Source: Anodontia alba
Lineage: Eukaryota; Mollusca; Bivalvia; Lucinida; Lucinidae
Direction: 5' to 3'
Length of the DNA: 64,000 nucleotides
Assembly: GCA_964016985.1 (NCBI GenBank)
Contig: OZ024828.1
Span: 84,708,308 to 84,772,307 of the forward strand
Both the position numbers and the translations under genes were made by a program. Under the pieces are notes generated by a model that saw only the letters and a list, made by a program, of their open reading frames with translations, made no database searches and had not been told where the DNA came from. The stretch's first letter is position 1, and each line of letters begins with the position of its first letter. This document shows, one piece after another, positions 30,801 to 46,300 of this stretch.

Positions 30801-33800
30801 CATCATCAAAAATGTTCTTTACTGATCTTTTTAAAAGTGTACCCCCTAGTAGATAGATACATATTTTACTGTAAGTTTTTCCCAGTAATTTTAAAAAACC
30901 TAGGCGCACAGTGCGGTAATTAGATTGAATACGGTAATTCCCTCAAAACATTTATATCGCTCATGAAACACAAAAAATGCAAAGTTTTTCTCCTAACCGA
31001 TGTCGCTCTAATTGTTTCACGTTCTTAACCGATGGTTATGCATTCTTTCGTATGGTAGGTGTGCAAGTAGTTAGTGCTCCAGACATTGGATCTTAAGGTC
31101 CCGGGTTGGAATCCTGCTGTAGGGCACTTCACTACACAGAGCCTTTTTCATCATCACCCTTCCATCGTCTAGATCTGACTTAAATAATATTGAAAGCCTG
31201 TAGGGCATCAAACACCAAATCATCATCATCATGATGCCCCAAATCCCCTGTACTTATGGATTTTGCTTATAAGTACAATGTACATGTAGTTACAAATACT
31301 ATTGATTTTGTGCATATGAGAGATTTCCTGTCTGATAACTAACACTATTTCCATTTTACATTTATTGCACTTTTGTGTTCAATACTTATTGAGCCAGGGC
31401 ATTTCCTACAAGACAGCATGTGTTCCCAACAAAGACTCAGATCAGCCTGTGCATCTGTGCAGTCTGATCAGAGTTTTTGCAGTGCATGCTCTGTGGGTAG
31501 CCAAGGATCTAAAGTGTCTTCAGGTGGACAGTGAAGACTGATCAGCCTGCACAAATGCATAGGTTGATCTGATCTGAGTTTGCTGGATGCAAATGCAGTG
31601 CTGTAGCAAATGCTGTGTCCCAGCTCAGTTAATCCTTGTCATGCTGAATAAATTACCATATTTACCGTAAGTATTCGGACACCTCAACTCCTTACCATAT
31701 ATGTTCTAAAATTTGAACCAGTACAATTCACTACCCAATGTTGTGTCTAAAAATTGCTGGATGAGTAGCAAACAGTGTAGACCCAGATGAGACGCCGCAT
31801 TCTGGGGCGTCTCATCTGGGTCTATACTGTTTGCTCAGGCCTGTCTGTCCGAATATATATGGTAAATACGGTAAGATGCCACACCCTTTTCGTATTTTCA
31901 GCCAATCAAAATACTTGATCCAGATTGTTGATATAAATTCACATACACCCCCCCCCCTCCCCCGGTACTGAATGGCAAACATTGCAGATCCAGATCAGTT
32001 GGCCAACTGATCTGGATCTACACTGTTTGCAAAGGCAGGGTTTATCCAGGTTCAGCAGGACTAGGGTTAATTTATTGGCATTGAGTGAGGAAGACTCATC
32101 TAAAGTCTTTTCTCCTTTTTCAGATATCTGGTGGAACAGAAAGAAGTAGATGTCAACATAAGAGACAAATGGGACAGTACTCCTTTGTAAGCAAGCCCAG
32201 TTATTTGTTCAGTATCATACATCCAGTATTATACCTCAGCAAACAAAGTTTGAGTGGGAGTATATAATACATGTATATGAGTGCACCAAGCTAAAATGTG
32301 CCCTTGGAGTGTGAGAACAGCAAAGGCCAAGATCAGACTGTGCAGATGGGGAGTGATCAGGGCCTTCGCTGTCTGCTTACAGAATTATTGGCCACTATAC
32401 ATAGCTCCAGATAAGAGGGGTATCCACATATTATTTTTCTTATTTCTGCATGAAAACATATGTTGTGGGTACTCATTAGAAGTGCCTCACCAAGGCACTT
32501 CTAATGAGTACCCACAACATATGTTTCCATCCAGAAATGAGAAAAATATAGATACTTTTTGGATGGAAAAAACACCTTACGTATCTGGAGCTATGCACTA
32601 TAGAATGTATCAGTGGAGAGCAAATGTCCAGATCAGAATTTGCGCATGCGCAGGATAAGTCTGAATCTGTGCATTTTGTGCATGTTCAAAAACGTTTTTT
32701 TTTTTTTTTTCTTTTTTTTGCATAATGTGGCCCATATATTATATTACATGTGAGTACTCACATTGGTTGGTTAGTCATTCTATCAGACAGAGAGGACCCT
32801 TGTCATACTGAATATATTAAGATGCCACGCCCACTTCTAATTTCCAGCCAATCAGATTACTTGATCTGGGTTTTTGATAGATATACACATGTTTAATGAC
32901 AAACAGTGCAGATCCAGATCAGTTGGCTTCTTCAGAAGCCAACTGATCTGGATCTACACTGTTTGCTAAGACAGGGCATGTCGTGTTCAGCAAGAGAAGG
33001 GTTAAGAAGGAGTATTTGATGATAATTCAGGGATAATTTTCTCCAATTCTCCATAACAACACGTTTTAGGTACTCATTAGAAGCACCTCGGTGAGGCACC
33101 ATAACATACGTTTTTATGGAGAAGTAAAAAAAATTATCTGAGAATTATCACCGAATATTCCTCCTTAACAAGTCCTCTGTATCAGTGTATGTGAAGCAAA
33201 ACTCTTTTGTACTTTTTCATTAGATTTTCATATTACTTCATAGGTGTTCCGCATAAGCAGTAGCTTGCCCTTTTGGAATGTTTGCATTTCATTAGAGGGT
33301 ATCTGCCAGTGTCACTTTATCCTGTGTGTCTAAGTTAGTGCAGTGAACTGCTTCTACAGCTTTCCTTAGATTTTCATTAAATGGTTGATTCAGTCTTGTA
33401 TCTTGGAAAATTGAGTTCTGCTTTAGCTGGTGCTAGGTGCATATGCAGCTCTTCAAATAGCATTGCTGTCATATGAAAAGTCTGAAAAAATCAAAGCACT
33501 GACAGCACTGGTGGATCAGTTGTCTCTGTGTAGGCTGGGAAAATGGTCCTGAACGGAGACTTAAGACTTTTTCATTTAACCCTTAACTTCCTGTAATTTA
33601 AGCAAACAGTGCAGACTCTGATCAGATGTCCCATTCTGTGACATCTGATCTATGCCTGCCAATGTCCCAAATGTCCAAGTCCAGGTTTTACAGATAATCC
33701 TTTATCAACAGCACTCTGATGTCACACAGACAAGAATACCATGGCTATAAATAACCATTACCGGGATTTTGCCTTAAGGAAATTTTGGCGTTTGTATACT

Positions 33801-36800
33801 ATGGTTTGATTGTAAACAATCAACCCAAAAATAAGACTCCAATTTTTATTCTTTTGTGTGTTCTTCGTTTCCAAAGTCTGTCTGTATAGATTTTATTATA
33901 TGCCATTATTGTCTGGATGTGGGTACTGTTTGTTGTAAATTCCAAACATTTGTACCATGGGAATATATATATATATATATATATGCAGGGCTACATGTAT
34001 TTGCTGTGATTCTCCAGGTCTGATTTTGTTGATCAGCCATTATTGGCTATTATTTACATATATTGGTGTATATGTTTCTTCTAGGTATTATGCCTGTTTA
34101 TGTGGCCATGAAGATGTGGTGAAGTATCTCCTTGAAACTGGTAAGTGTTTTTTGTTTTAGCATTACCACTCTCTGGGCAAATTCAGCAGACTACAAATTG
34201 ATGATATTTTTGGACAGGTTCTTTTTAAAAAAAAAACAACTGTCCTTTAAAATAACGATGTCCGGGCGGGTGTCAGGCGTCGTCCGAGGTTTACCTTTTG
34301 GTTAACCTTGTCAAAGTTGTATGTTACCTTTATTCTTCAGTGGATTGCTTTCATATTTGGTAGGGATGAAGAGGAGGACCGGTAGGTGTGTCATATGCAA
34401 AAGAGACAACTCTCACTTTCTTCATTATGTACTTATCTCCCCTGATGTTCGAGGTTTACCTTTTGGTTAACCTTTTTGAAAACCCATCCGTAATGCCGTT
34501 AGGCGTTTATCTTGTTTCTTATTCATCCTAGAAAACAGGTTTTGCCATTTCATGCAAATTGTCCAGTGGAGAGAATTTGTATAAAATGTCTAGTCCTCTT
34601 TTCTGGGAAAAATAAGAAAAAATTTATAAAGTGTCGTCTGCTGAAAATTTTATCCAGCATGCTAAGCATTAGTTATAGGTTTGCCAACAAAAACATGTTT
34701 ATATAATTTACATGGAAAAATAATAAAACTATCCATACCATTTGATTGAAAAACAGCATCTTATCTAGAGGTGTGAATTATATGACTGTATGTAGGGTGT
34801 GGCGAAGGTGTTGTGTATCTTACGTCACCGGGGCGTCCAACTCATATTGGCTTACAGTTGGGCAAGTCTTGCTGTCCTTGTAGCAGGTAAGGGTAGACGA
34901 GGAATGTTTTTATTTTTTCTGTTTCTTCACTTTCATTCCTGTTCCTCTTTCTTCCCTGTCCCTCACTTTCATCTCTTCTACTATCTCTTCTATCTCTTTT
35001 CTCCCTTTCTCTAGGAGACAACACAAAATGACTCACAAGGGTTGACGTGGCGTTAACCCCAACACAATCGATCAATACGACTGTATGTCATTTCATAATG
35101 AGAAAATACTTCTAAATGTTTCTTTATTACACTTGTAAACCATTTCCATAATAGAATACTTTCTGTAATAGAGTACTTGGAGACCAAAACTCCTTACTAT
35201 ACGTAACTTTATAACTTGAACAAGTCCATTTGACTAGCTGTTGGTGCATCTCAGACATGATGGCTGTATGGCAAACAGTGCAGACCCAGATCAAATAGCT
35301 GCTTCAGGATCTGAGACTGCATGATTTACTCAGGCATGTCTGTTCAAATATTTTGGTATCATTTTGTGACTATGACCTACATACATGTATTATGGTCTAG
35401 TAACTTTGTCACTCTTTACAAGAAATTTTAACTCTTTTATAATAGAGGGCCAGGCAGGTGTGACACTGCATAGTGCTTATACATTTTAATAATCAGTTCA
35501 ATTTTCAAATGAAATTTAACTTCAAGAAATTGAATTTAAATAAAATTATTAAATTAATTTAAGGTGCTTTTTTCAACCAAAAAGTACTTGGCCCAGTTGT
35601 TCAAAGTGTCATTAGCTTAACGAGCTCGTTAAGGGTCATTTTGTTAACTGTTTTAGCAGATTCAATATACAATATTCTGATATTTTTGCTGAAAAAATGT
35701 GAGTAGCTTTTGCACTTACTCACATTTTTTCAGCAAAAAATTTCAATATATTTGCATATCACTTGATGTGAATTTTAACTAATCATTAACTAACGACATC
35801 GTTAGCTTTGAACATCTGGGCCCTGATGTTTTTCTTATTTCTCCATGAAAACATATGTTGTGGTATTCATTAGAAGCACCTCATCAAGACGCTTCTGATG
35901 AGTACCCACAACATATGTTTGCACTGTGAAATAAGAAAAATATATTAATGCTCCTTTTTATCTGGAGTTATGCACTGCTTTCCACAGAATTCTTGTTGTT
36001 ATTTTTGCACCAAAATATATCTGGTGGTTGCTCACTCGTTCTTTGTTGGGCCATTTCCATTGAGTACCCACAGGATGTGTTTATTTGCACAAGTAACAAA
36101 ATTCTGACCTAATTGATCTGCAGCTACCTACTTTTCCTAAGTGTTTGGACAGAAGGGCTTGACCAAACAGTATAGACCCAGATCAAACTGCTATTGTTCC
36201 ATATGAGCAGGTTGATCAGGGTCTACACTGTTTGTCATTCTCTCAGTACTTTTTAGACACATTATAAGGAAGTCCAGTGTGCTTGTTCAAATTTTAGGTT
36301 GAGAATAGTAGTGTTACGTGTAGATGGAGTTATGGGGCCATTTTCCTTCCTAAGTCATTAATGACTCTTTTGGCATAAAACATGGGGCCGATAATACTCT
36401 AAAAAAACCAACCACTTTGCGTGTATTTCATATACTGAAGTCCCTTTAGAATATAAAATGGCCCTGTGAGAAATGTATACAGGTCAGTGGTGTCCCCCAA
36501 GCAATTAGGCCAAGGCACAATTTTGGTATACTGAGGAGTAAAATTGACCTGAATTTAGGATAATACACTTTGCAATTTTCACTCCATCCTTTCAGGAGCA
36601 AGATGTGAACCAAATACTTTTGACGGAGAAAGATGTTTGTATGGAGCTTTGACAGATAAAATCAAAAAGCTCTTGCAGTCATATAACATGGTGTCCTCTA
36701 AAGTCATGAGAAGAGATCTGTATGAGGAATTTCTTAGGAGGTGGGTTTATTTCAACTACGATAATACAGCGAAAAACAGCTGTCAGTTTTGATTTCCTAA

Positions 36801-38524
36801 GTGTGAATCAGGCTTTATTTATAAAGTCATGCAAAACTGTATTCTCAGATCTATGTCATTTGTTCTACAAACTTCTCATGAGATAGTAACTAAATGTATC
36901 AAGTACCAAACTTCTTCAAAGATGATGGCAGTTACCACTTAAAATGCAGGAGGACTATTTGATGATAATTCTTGGATACAATTGATGATTATTCTTAGAT
37001 ACATTTTTCCATAAAACATTGTGGGTACTGATTGGAAGTGTCTGACTGAGGCACTTCTGATGAATACCCACAACATATATGTGTTTTTCTGGAGAAATAA
37101 GAACAATTATCCCAGAATTGTCATCAGATATTCCACTATAAAAAATCCCATGCCTTAGAAGTACAGCTGAATCTCATTATCTCAAACACTGATAAGTAAA
37201 ACTACTGCCTCAGGAAGTAGTTTTACTTATCAGTGTTTGAGATAATGAGAGCAGCCAAAAGCAGATGACTCCCTTAATTTCACTTTTGGTTGTGTGCATG
37301 TATGTATGTTAAAAAGAAAGGCATGTAGCTGGCTAGTCCAGTGGTGAAATATTCCAAATACTTAAAGAGTTATTGACAAAAATAATATCATATCACTGGT
37401 TCTTATGAATAATTCTAAAAATGTTTGAAAAATTGAAAATATTCAAGGAATGTATGCAAAGAGAAACAAATCTCCTGCATATTGTCATGTAGGATGGCAG
37501 TGCTTATACAGTTTCATAATCAGTTAAATTATTTTAAATGAAATTTAACTTCAAAAAATTAAATTTAAATAAAATTTTAAGATTAATTTAAATTCTATTT
37601 TCTGAAGTTATTGTTTTGAAATTTTATATATTAGTCTTTCAGAATGTAATTTTCACCATTTATTTATTCTTGGTAAGCTTTATTCCAACATAGTGATCAG
37701 TATCTTGCATTTTTAATATTTGTGTTTTTGAAATTAATTAAATCAGTTGTAATCACAACAGTATCTTTTATTTGAAATATTCTGAAATTAAGGGATGCAT
37801 CACCTTTAAATCAAACAAAATAAAGGACAATATTGGGTTAGTTCTCTATGTATGTTCCTTAGCTCCAGATAAGTGGAGTTGTCCACGTTATTTTTTTTTC
37901 TGCACTAAAACATCTGTTGTGCCTCATTGAGACACTTCTAATAAAAAATGAGTACCACAATATATGTTTTCATGCAGAAATAAGAAAAATATTGGAACTT
38001 TTCAGATGAAATAAGGGCCTTATCTGGATGTTCCTTACATTTCAACTACTTTTATCTCCAACTACTGGCATATCCGACTAAAAATTTTTGTCCCTTCAGG
38101 CTTGAGATAATGAGAGTCATCTATATCCATTCCTTTTGACTAAAGCTGGATCTTTTTTTCACAGGTTGAAGGAGAGTGGATTGTATCATGATGTAGTATT
38201 TCATGTCCATGGTGAAAAGATTCTTGCACATCGCTGCGTCCTCAGTGCCAGAAGCTCATACTTTGCCGAACTGTTTAGAACAAAGTGGAAGGGGAGGAGA
38301 GATGTAATTCTTAAGCATAAACTGGTAAATCATCTTGTAGGAAAACAAACAAAATGTACTTTAATAGATTTTTTGCTAATTTTTTATGTTTTTCTAATGA
38401 AAGTGGTAACTTCCGGACCTTAACTTCTAAAATTAGGGTGAATGCATAAACCTATTGGTGTATAAATATTAATCCCTTTTTAGAGGCGGATACCTAAAAG
38501 TATTTGAATTCCATTTCAAAGGGA

Positions 38525-38570
<46 letters not shown>

Positions 38571-41500
38571 AAGTAACAATCAGTAGAATAACATTGTAAT
38601 TATTTGTTTCTCCCCTCCCAGCATAAAAAAAAGATATGGTTTGCTAGAAGATAATGAGGAGATAATGAGCATGAATTATGTCACTTAGTTTTCTGGAGCA
38701 AATGTTCTAATAATCTGAAGATTATCAGTAATTTTATTCACATAAAAAGGAGTTAATAATCATTGCTTATTCCTCCTTTTTGTTTTTTTTATACAGATTT
38801 TGCCATCAGCCTTTAAAGGAGTTTTGGATTATTTATATACAGGTAGGTCTGTGGTATGAGTCTTTGTATAATTGGTATGCCTCAGTATTACATTGCTTCT
38901 TGATTTGAAATGTGTTTGCATACATTATATTGAACTCATTTAGCTTTCTAACTAGACATATTTGACCCTTAAACCCATTGTAGTCTAGAGACCCCTTAAA
39001 GGGTAATTGGCCAACAGTGGAGACCCAGATCAGAAGCCATTGAATGCGGCATCTGATCAGGGTCTCCACATTTTTCTCTTGGAATATCTAAATCCCATAG
39101 CCTGACATACCTAAAATTGAAATTAAAATCTTTCACTATATAGTGTTGGGCGGTTCATTTAGTCTACAATGGGTTAGAAGTTGTTTTCTTCTACAAAAAA
39201 GCATTTGATGTATTACCACAGTGTGTAACATATTTACCCATAATACTGAGACAGGACTGAACATACAGTGTGGATGCATACAATATGCTCAAGGTCTACA
39301 CTGTTTGCCATTCTATCATAACATTTCAGACACCTCACCATGTAATCATATGGACTTGTTAGAGCTTTAGGATAATAATGATGAGGAATTAAGGGGTCCA
39401 GGGCTCAGTTGTTCAAAACTTAATGGAGTTGTTAGCTAAATTGACATTAAAATGTCATCTTGAAATATGGCAAATACATTGATAGTTTTGCTGAAAAAAT
39501 GTGAGAAGCTTTTGCATTGCAAAAGCTACTCACATTTTGCAGCAAAAATTTCAATGTATTTGAAAATACCTTAGCTACAAGAGTTAATGAGTTTGTCATT
39601 AACAGGCTTGTTAAGCTAACGATGCTTTGAACAACTGGGCCCAGATATTTAGAGTAGATATGGTATTCCAACATGACGTTAACATTTTTCCCATGAGCCT
39701 TATGAAAACATCACCATGATCAAACTACACTAATTCATGTTGTCAACATAGTGCATGCAAAAGGGCCCATTTGGTGACGTCTCATGAAAACAGTTACTGC
39801 TGTCGACATCTGTTGCAAAAGAGTTCTTTGCTTTGGAAAACATTGCAACAATGTCAATTTTCCTTTATGTGTCATATTAGAATCAAAACAATTTTTCTCT
39901 GCTGTGAATTATCATGACTAACACATGGTGTTGTCAGGTAGATGCCAATATTAATTCAATCCAGCTTCATCATCATGAATTAATACTTCGTAATCTGCCC
40001 TCCAACACCATGCGTGATTCGATGATAATTCACAGTAGAAAAAAATTATTTCTTAATTATAAGATCATGATTGGTGTTCAGTAATTAAAGCAAGATATGA
40101 AACTGAAGTGATATTCAAAAGATCATGTTTGTTATTTTTGCGCCTATTTTTTCATTGGAATTATAACAATAAGATAAAAGAGTTGCACTGATATTGGTGA
40201 ATATTGCCACATATATGGGCAAGCTCACATCTTTTGATATCCCAGCTCAGGACAGTATTCACCAATATCTATATATAATACAGTGCACAAAAAGTTTAAA
40301 GAATCATTATTTTTGCCTCATTCTAGGCCAGATGGAGATACATGTTGATAATATTGCTGACTGTGTACGACTAGCCAGACAGTGCAAGCTTGTTACCCTT
40401 ATACAGCTTATTGAAGAGAAACAGAAAAAGTTGGAATCTTTTGGTAAATTTCTTAACCTATAACTTGCGATAGAAGGAGTCCACCACAACCTCTTTATAA
40501 CACTTTTGTTGGGGTCCATAACATAAACCGTGTTAGTTAAACAAACGTGTTATATCCAAACAAAAATGTATAGATTATATTGAAAAATGACCATTTATGG
40601 TCATTTATCAATATAATCTATACATTTTTGGGGTCCATTTTTGAACCGTGTTATACCCAAAATCGTGTTATAACGAACCATGTTATAAAGAGGTTGTAGT
40701 GTATTTGCAAGATAACTTTTGTGGGTTTTTCTTTTTTTCACCAAAACATATCTTTTAGGAACTCACTGGGCAGTTACATGACCTGTTTGCTTTCATGCAC
40801 ACAAAGCCCCTTCTGAAAAGGAATCTATTATAATTCTTTCCTTTTAAAGTAGACCCCTTTTCAGAACCACCCCTTACAGCCTACATCATAACACTTATGT
40901 GAATACTTAATTTTGTCAGTAATTAGTTTTTCGGTATCTGTTTTACAAATTATGATTTTAGGAAATTCAGAACATTCATTTTGGGCACCACTATTGTATG
41001 GGTTGTTTGTCTTTTGAAAAATCAGGCTTCTGAAAAGCACTGGATATTCGGACACCGACAATCTGTGTTGATATTTAGTAACATTTTACAGTTTAAGGAT
41101 AGTTGGTCGAAGTATCGACAGAATGTGTATGTAGACTGCAATTTGGTAAAAGACAGTCCTAAAATTGGTGTAGTGCACACAGTGATTTTTCAATGCATTT
41201 TACACTCCTCGTGATTTTAGCGTAAATCTTAACCTATGATACAGTCACAGCTATATGCATATCACCATGTTGATGAAGTAGATTGTTGACCCAGAAAACT
41301 GAGGCAAAGACAGTTTTGACAGAATTGCCTCCCCTGGAAGTGCACCCTTTCCCCTTAAATTACAGTCAAACCTCAATAGCTCCAACACAGGTGGCTTGTT
41401 TACCATGGCTTATTCTAACTCGTTTTTGAGTCCCTAGGAAATTCTTCCGATAGTTAAAAAAAAGCAAATATGTAGGGCTATATCAGGATTTTATTTTTTC

Positions 41501-42032
41501 ATTTTATCATGAAAATGTATGTTGAGTGTATTTATTAGAATTACCTTGATGAGCAATTCTAATGAGTACACTCAACATACCATTATTTAACAGAAGATCA
41601 AAAATGACATGCATAAATTAACCCCTTATGCCTCCTGACCTGACGCTATAATTAACCCTCAGTGGCTCAAACTACTCATGTCTGGAACAATTTTCCATGG
41701 TCCTAAAGCTGTTCGAGCCATTGAAGTTCAACTGTAGATAGCTCTTAAATAACGATGAAGTCCCTAGTCAGAGAGAACCTCTGACCTCTGACAAGTAACT
41801 GGCAGCTGGCAACTTCTCATAATCAGTATTTCACCTAAAACATTTAGAATCACAATAGTGAAGATAGAATGCTGCAAAAGATTACACTTTATGGTGACTG
41901 TATAGACTCGATATTTTCCCCTCATTTGTGCAAGGCAGACAAATTTTGTGACTTTCTGTTTGCTTTTCTGCTTACCAATTCCCTTTTGAAAAAGGGTCTA
42001 CTTAAAAGGAAAGAATTTACTATATATGTGTT

Positions 42033-42120
<88 letters not shown>

Positions 42121-43289
42121 TCAAGGTCTCCATCACCTTTAGTACTAAAAAGCTTGATAACAGACGGGATGTTGGTCCTCACCAGTAGACGACATTTTGG
42201 GCAAAGGTCAAGGTCACAGTGACCTCTAGTACAAAACAAGCTTATAACTGGGCAATGCTTGGCTAGGACCCTCAAACATAGTAGTACACTGTAGATCCAA
42301 TATATCGCGGTGCTTGGGGTCCAAGTTCCGCTACCGCGATATATCCGGATCGCGATATAAGCTGGGGTGGTAGTTTGCTAAGACGCCGCTAATCAATCAA
42401 CACCAAACGGCTGTCAGTAAAGCTATCGGCCACATTACATCAGTATAGTAGGTTTAGAATTACTCAATGGCAGTATTTACACTGGGAGATTATGTCTACC
42501 AATTAACTTTAATCGAGACTAGCTGATAAACGACGTTTAAAATCATTTGTTCGCGGAAATGTCAAGCGAGGACGCCATTTTGGATGAAGGGGAGCAACTC
42601 GCATATCCTAAGGATAGAATAGAATAGAATATCACGGACTTTTGCTGAGGCAATTCGGGTTGCTTCCCTTCGCTTCTTTCGTCTGCTGCGGGCCCAAAAA
42701 CTATTCTATTTATCTTTTGATCTTTTTAATTCTTTCATACTTTATTTATTTTTATTTGTTAAATTATTACTTGCTGGGAAAGTGTAAAGTGGGAGGGCTA
42801 CGAACTGGGTGTTTAGGACAGATAGGCAACATCATAAGGCTACTCTTTTCTTATTATTTGTTGGTCCTGAAAAGGACCGTTTTCGTCTGCGGGGGCAGAA
42901 TTAGGGCCTAATTTCTAAAGAAAAAAATCTGTCAGCATCGATGATGTCGATCTTGTCCTTGATGCTGAACTGCTTCCTCTTTCTTGAATTTTCGGGCTTG
43001 TTCATAGCTGACATTTTCACTTGAAAGGCGTGATAGATCACAATGAGGATGCTCTGCATGATTGCAAGTTAAATAGACGGCGCGTGGACATCGTTAATTG
43101 ATTGAGCACTGAGAACATGTACTCAATTATGACACTGATTATGACAAGTGCGGCGATTAATATTAATTGATTGCCAATTATTATCAATCTGTGTACTGAT
43201 TGACACTAATTGGATTGTTTGGTCATAATGCGTGACGCGATTTCGCGTTTGGATATGCGCGAAAAATCAATACCGCAACGAATTACAGT

Positions 43290-43320
<31 letters not shown>

Positions 43321-46300
43321 CAAATTAAGTAAAAAATACATTTACTTATTTTTTTTTTTATGGTCATGGTAAATTTGGGGTCCACGGACGATTCGCGATA
43401 TACTGGATATCGCGAAATAACGGACCGCGATGTATTGGATCTCCAGTGTAGTTAGATTTCTCAAATCCTGTATCATGCAAAAAAATGTAACCCTAGCATC
43501 GGAAAGATATACGGCTCAATTTTTGTATATATAAAGCTTTGATATTGGTTTATATAAAACTGCTGTATAACAATGCGAAACTAATTGCATTTTGGAGAAA
43601 CCCATGCATTTTGCATGATACTGGTTTATAGTTTAGCCAAACTACTGTAACTTCTATTAAGCATATAGTACACATGTATATACTTATAGGTAAACTACAC
43701 CAAATATACACCTAACTCGTGATAAATTAATCTGTACAGTTGATGTCTGAATATAAATTAGCACTGATTGTTTAAAATTCTTGTCGAGTTTTGTAAAAAG
43801 GTATGTATTTTATGGAATTTTGATGAAAATTTTAGTTTGCGGAAATTACATTAGTTATATTTGGCCTTCATACATTCTTACCCTGTATAGTTCGTCAACA
43901 AATATTTTGAAATTATGGACATGAAGAAATGGGCAGTGATTCCCCTCAACATGCATGTTTAAGACTTCCATAAGTACAAAACAGTGTTCTATACAAATAT
44001 GTTTTATTGAAAAAAAACCAAAAGCACGAACACCCGAAAGATGTCTGGTAAAATTTAAAATGTGTCATTCAGAACGGTGTCATAAAATTTGCAATCAAAC
44101 GTTTTCTTACAGGTTTATTGTAGCGGCCATATTGGACGAAAAATCGAACATTTTTTGGTGTTAATCCATTTCCTTATACCTTCTAATAAAGGCTATAGTA
44201 AACAGTAGAATGTTTATTTGAAACGTAATTTGCATGCAAAATTTAAGAATTGATGTCAGACAGGAAAACGGGGTACTCTCCCTTAAATGCGGAAAACAAC
44301 CATGGTCTCACTAATGACGTCATGATTGCATATGTGCATGAAAAACTGAACATTCTGCTTTCTGTTTTGAGCATTTTTTTCTTTCTTTTTTATGATTGTA
44401 ACCTGAATACACAATGTTTTGTATACTTAGAATTTGTGAAGTATCAACTTGGCCTCCATAGAAACGTGCAAGTTTTCACAAAATGCAATGTATGCATATA
44501 TGCTATACAGTTGTTTTATATAGACATGCCCAGACTTTCTTCCTATATCAAAATGAATCGTATATCTTTCCCATGCTAGGGTTAGCAAAAATTGAGCACT
44601 AGAGTCCGTACTGAAGGGAAGTTTCTTATGACAAGAAGATGACTCTGAGGGCAGATGTCATGGTCAAGGTCACCATGACCTTAAGAACTGCATCTGTTAG
44701 CAGTGCTATGTCAAACATGATTCAGGTGAGTGATACAGTGCCATTATGGTCATCTTGTTTGTTATGTACTTCTCTCTTCTGAAGCCAAAATCTTTTGCAG
44801 GCCATAACTCCCATACTGTTTTAGATAATTTTATGATATTTGGGTGGGACATATATCAGGTCAAGTAGGAGAATCGCATGCAAGAAAGACAACTCTTGCT
44901 TTGTTCTTTTTCTAGTAAACTTTACATGATTGGCTAATCAAATACAGAAAGACCAATGGAATACCTTCTTACATACATGGTACTATCTGTATGTTACAGA
45001 ATCAACAAAACCTGGTGTGAATATAACCATGTTACTGGTAGAACAGTCCGACAAGTGGCAACTACAGTTACAGTTTGGTCATCTAGCTGATCTAGCTCTT
45101 CCCAGTGAACTTTGCTCTATAGTAAGTAATTTATGAAGACATTTTTTGCATCATAGATCTGGAGATTTATTACATAGGCATAGCTCTAGATAAGAGGAGT
45201 AGGGGAAGGACCATAACTTATGTTGTGAAAACTTGTGGCCTGACCCCAGAGCATTGATATATTGCAAGAAAATATGATTAAATTAAAATGAGGGGTATCC
45301 AGATTTTTTTTTTTATTTTATTTCTCCACAAATAACATATTGTGGATACTTATTGGAAATGCCTTTCCACAAAAACATATATCGTGGGTACTCATTAGAA
45401 ATGCCTCTCCACAAAAACATATATTGTGAGTACTCATTAGAAACACCTCTCCACAAAAACATATATTGTGGGTACTCATTAGAAATGCCTAGCTGAGGCA
45501 TTTCTAATGAGCACCCACAATACATGTTTTTTGTGGAGAAAACGAGTAGTTTCTAATGAGTACCCACGATATATGCTTTATGGAGAAATAAGAAAAATAT
45601 CAATACTTTCTGCCTGTAAAAAAAGCATCTTAACTGAGTACCTGAGTATCATTGTCTAATTTTCAGTAAATTTTCTTATTTCTGTAATTGTCTTCTTGGA
45701 CTTGGCATGATTCAGAAGGAAAGTGAGTTCTGTATTGGAGCATCTCCATACCTTTATGCCATATATTATATGTCTCTCTCCCAATTCTAATGAAGTTCAG
45801 GTGATGGCTTATCAATGAATAAAAACAGGTTCGCTTTGAAAACAACATTTGTGTTTCAGTTCGGACATGAGTTATGGCCACTAATGAACATTAAAAATTG
45901 GTTTCTTTGTGATAACTTAAGTTCATTCACCGACTTACAAGAAATGTATTAACTGTTTCCCTGCTTGTGGCAACTTTTGTCGTCTGCTGATAACCTTTGC
46001 AAAGAGTTTGGATCCAGATCAGGCTCGATGTTTTGTCAGACCTGATCTGGGGCCAAACTGTTTGACACTCTGATGGTATTCCGGAAAGATTTTTTTGAAC
46101 ATGTTAATTAAAAAAAAATCCACAGATGACAAAACATGCAAAGAGTTAATAGCAGAGGTCTCATCCTGATATTTCTAGTTCCATCATATACCACTGGCAG
46201 TGTATGAAGAAGTGCTTTGTTGTACTTTTATTTTGGCGATGTATTGACATATTTTGTTTGTGTCACTTGGTTTTAACCTTTACCACTCTCTGGGCTAACT

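Noticed and set aside
41869..42275. Open frames on both strands with long Cys-Val or Thr-His runs
   Set aside because: They are translations of the (GT)n microsatellite.
45313..45525. Open frame with repeated SNEYPQYMFLW
   Set aside because: It is the amplified MITE-B arm; the same peptide-like string arises from MITE-B copies elsewhere.
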